Below are positions 39,663 through 41,250 of a stretch of 41,250 nt of DNA, piece after piece; the stretch's first letter is position 1; each line of letters starts with the position of its first letter. This stretch comes from Bacteroidetes bacterium UBA3022 (GTDB lineage Bacteria > Bacteroidota > Bacteroidia > Chitinophagales > BACL12): contig DDYY01000026.1 in assembly GCA_002346225.1 (NCBI GenBank), positions 1 through 41,250 of the forward strand, written 5' to 3'. Below the pieces are notes generated by a model. It searched no databases. It was not told the DNA's origin and saw only the letters and a program-made list of their open reading frames with translations. The position numbers were made by a program, and so were the translations under genes.

Positions 39663-41250
39663 TTATTTTTTTGAAAGCAAAGGCTGATCTACAGCAATGC
39701 TGCGTTTCTCACCTTTGGTATTATAAATCTCTATAGACCGCACATCGGTATTGAACACCAGTGTTTTGCTTTCCTGCGACAGGTAGCTGGAGCCGGTGTA
39801 GAATTCTGTTTTTCTAACAGATCCATCCTTCATTGTTACCATGGCATATGCATCACCCGGTTGCAAAGCAACTGATTTCGTTTTGCCTGTAAACTTGAAT
39901 GCCGCCATCTTTTCATTGCTGTTGGAGACAAGCAGAACCGGAGTCTTTTCTTTACCTACAGTGATGCGGGCCAGTCCTTTTGCATTACCTGGTGAGTAGA
40001 AGCCTGTCATGCGGGCAGGCATTTCAGTAAATGTACCATCACCGTTTCCGAGTAACACATAACCTATACTGGCATCCTGGATATTGGTTTCAATCTCCAT
40101 TTCATACCAGTTACCGTGGGTGATGAGATCGAGGTAGCCATCGTTGTTGACATCCATCGTTTCCATTCCGAACACAGTAGACATTTGCAGTGCATTGTTG
40201 AGGTGATGTACCGCAAACTTGCCGTTACCCAGGTTCTCGATATAAGAAGAATGGAAGGTATGAGCGGTAAAGTGGTACTGAGAATTTTTCATGCGCTCTT
40301 TGCCGAAGAAATCCCACACTTCAGCGCGGCCATAGCTATCCCAGTTGGGGAAAGTCTCTGCCAGCACCGGCATCTGTTCTACCATTCTCTCCCTTGTTTT
40401 CACAGGGAAGAGCTTGTCTTTCTGGTAGTACCCCATGATGATGTCATGGCGACCATCTTTATCGTAATCGTCATAGAACAGTTCGATAGGCTTTTGCTTC
40501 GGCTTATAGCGACAGTTCAAACCGAAGTTACCAGCGATGTAGTCGATGTCGCCATCGTTATCAAAGTCGCCGGCAGTAAGGCTGTTCCACCATCCGGTGC
40601 TTTTTTCCAGTCCTGCAGACTCAGTGATGTTCTTGAATTTGCCGCCTTCGTTTCTAAAGAAGGTGATAGGCATCCATTCACCGGTAACCAGGATATCCAT
40701 GGCATTGTCATTGTCGAAGTCTGTCCACATAACTGCAGACACCAGACCCGCATTGGTCAGTCCGGGAGCAATCTTATCGGTTACATCGGAGAATTTTCCA
40801 CCGTTGTTCTGAAGAATATAGCTTCTGGCCGCTACCGGGTAATTGCCTGGAATCAGTCGACCACCAACCAGCAAGTCCATGTCGCCATCCTTGTCGTAGT
40901 CGGCTGCTGCTACTGCAGAACCGCTGGATATCATCTGAGGCAGAGCGTTTTCAGCTTTTTGCAGCGCGCTTCCGTTGTTGATATAGAGACGATCCTGGAA
41001 GTGTTTGTCGTCTTTGGGGAAGTCGCTTCCACCGCTCACAACGTACAGGTCCTGATCGCCATCGCCATCGGCATCGAAGAATATCGCACCCATGTCTTCA
41101 GATTCTATATCTGCTTCAGAAGGGCTGTACATGTTGGAGCGACTGAACTTACCATCAGCCTGTTGTACATAGAGTGCTCCTGCTGACATGCGCGCACCGC
41201 CTATAAAGAAATCATCGAGTCCGTCACCGTTCACATCATCATCATCATCA
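39663..41250 (-). CDS. FG-GAP/VCBS repeat protein, paralogue of the downstream gene; N-terminal part outside window
   Basis: About 528 C-terminal residues are visible. They align end to end with residues from about 680 onward of the neighbouring 1207-residue protein: VNGDGLDDFFIGGA, FFDADGDGDQDLYVVSGG, DYDKDGDMDLLVGGR and WWNSLTAGDFDNDGDIDY correspond one to one, and the C-terminal tails match in length. The missing part should therefore hold a lipobox, the first propeller and an ASPIC domain. The frame runs off the window through a GAT repeat (codons for DDDDD) where the paralogue reads GVAD. It is the upstream gene of a tandem pair, with 33 bases between them. Confidence 0.92.
   Translation of the reverse strand, partial: DDDDDVNGDGLDDFFIGGARMSAGALYVQQADGKFSRSNMYSPSEADIESEDMGAIFFDADGDGDQDLYVVSGGSDFPKDDKHFQDRLYINNGSALQKAENALPQMISSGSAVAAADYDKDGDMDLLVGGRLIPGNYPVAARSYILQNNGGKFSDVTDKIAPGLTNAGLVSAVMWTDFDNDNAMDILVTGEWMPITFFRNEGGKFKNITESAGLEKSTGWWNSLTAGDFDNDGDIDYIAGNFGLNCRYKPKQKPIELFYDDYDKDGRHDIIMGYYQKDKLFPVKTRERMVEQMPVLAETFPNWDSYGRAEVWDFFGKERMKNSQYHFTAHTFHSSYIENLGNGKFAVHHLNNALQMSTVFGMETMDVNNDGYLDLITHGNWYEMEIETNIQDASIGYVLLGNGDGTFTEMPARMTGFYSPGNAKGLARITVGKEKTPVLLVSNSNEKMAAFKFTGKTKSVALQPGDAYAMVTMKDGSVRKTEFYTGSSYLSQESKTLVFNTDVRSIEIYNTKGEKRSIAVDQPLLSKK

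Overview
The window reads as a chromosomal segment of a member of the Bacteroidota. The signs are: two secreted proteins with C-terminal type IX secretion (T9SS) sorting domains, a TonB-dependent receptor with an N-terminal carboxypeptidase-regulatory-like domain, Bacteroidota-restricted families (DUF3078, DUF4835/PorD, DUF4476, a 57-residue Hc1-type histone-like protein), two large FG-GAP/ASPIC lipoproteins, and several promoters matching the Bacteroidota -7 element TAnnTTTG instead of an E. coli -10 box. I cannot place it below phylum from sequence alone. Coding density is high. No tRNA, rRNA, CRISPR array, insertion sequence or prophage was seen, and no gene-free stretch exceeds 300 bases (the longest is about 250 bases at 35069-35318).

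Layout. 1-3454 (+): the 3' two thirds of gcvP with a strong terminator, then an acyl-CoA hydrolase/CoA-transferase. 3471-8211 (-): a run reading SLC13-type dicarboxylate transporter, SAM methyltransferase, cytosolic hybrid histidine kinase with an N-terminal CRP-like domain, and a single-domain response regulator. 8350-9324 (+): a deoxyhypusine-synthase-like protein. 9331-14292 (-): a DUF3078 protein, MscL, an ElaA-like acetyltransferase, and a TraB/GumN - NatA-like - NatB-like operon. A pair of DnaA-box-like sequences lies between the permease and acetyltransferase genes. 14393-21185 (+): a beta-propeller T9SS cargo protein, rpe, a TonB-dependent receptor and its lipoprotein neighbour.

21190-28766 (-): a compact housekeeping and envelope operon bamD-rpoZ-coaBC-porD-recN, with a second T9SS cargo gene immediately downstream. 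28908-30377 (+): an alpha-oxoamine synthase and the small Hc1-like gene. 30382-32782 (-): accA, a DUF6913-like gene and dapA. 32896-33600 (+): a DUF4476 protein. 33647-35068 (-): a metallo-beta-lactamase/double-rhodanese sulfur enzyme. 35319-35957 (+): a Lon N-domain protein. 36006-41250 (-): two tandem paralogous FG-GAP repeat proteins, the upstream one cut by the window edge.

Functionally this is mainly core metabolism (glycine cleavage, pentose phosphate, lysine/cell-wall precursor, fatty-acid and CoA synthesis) mixed with cell-envelope biogenesis and secretion. I found no clear defence island or new multi-gene system. The points most worth a second look are the deoxyhypusine-synthase homologue with an apparently altered polyamine pocket, promoters that should give leaderless mRNAs at rpe and accA, the paired DnaA boxes, the kinase whose CRP-like domain lacks the phosphate-binding arginine, and the three identical-style 8-base gene overlaps.
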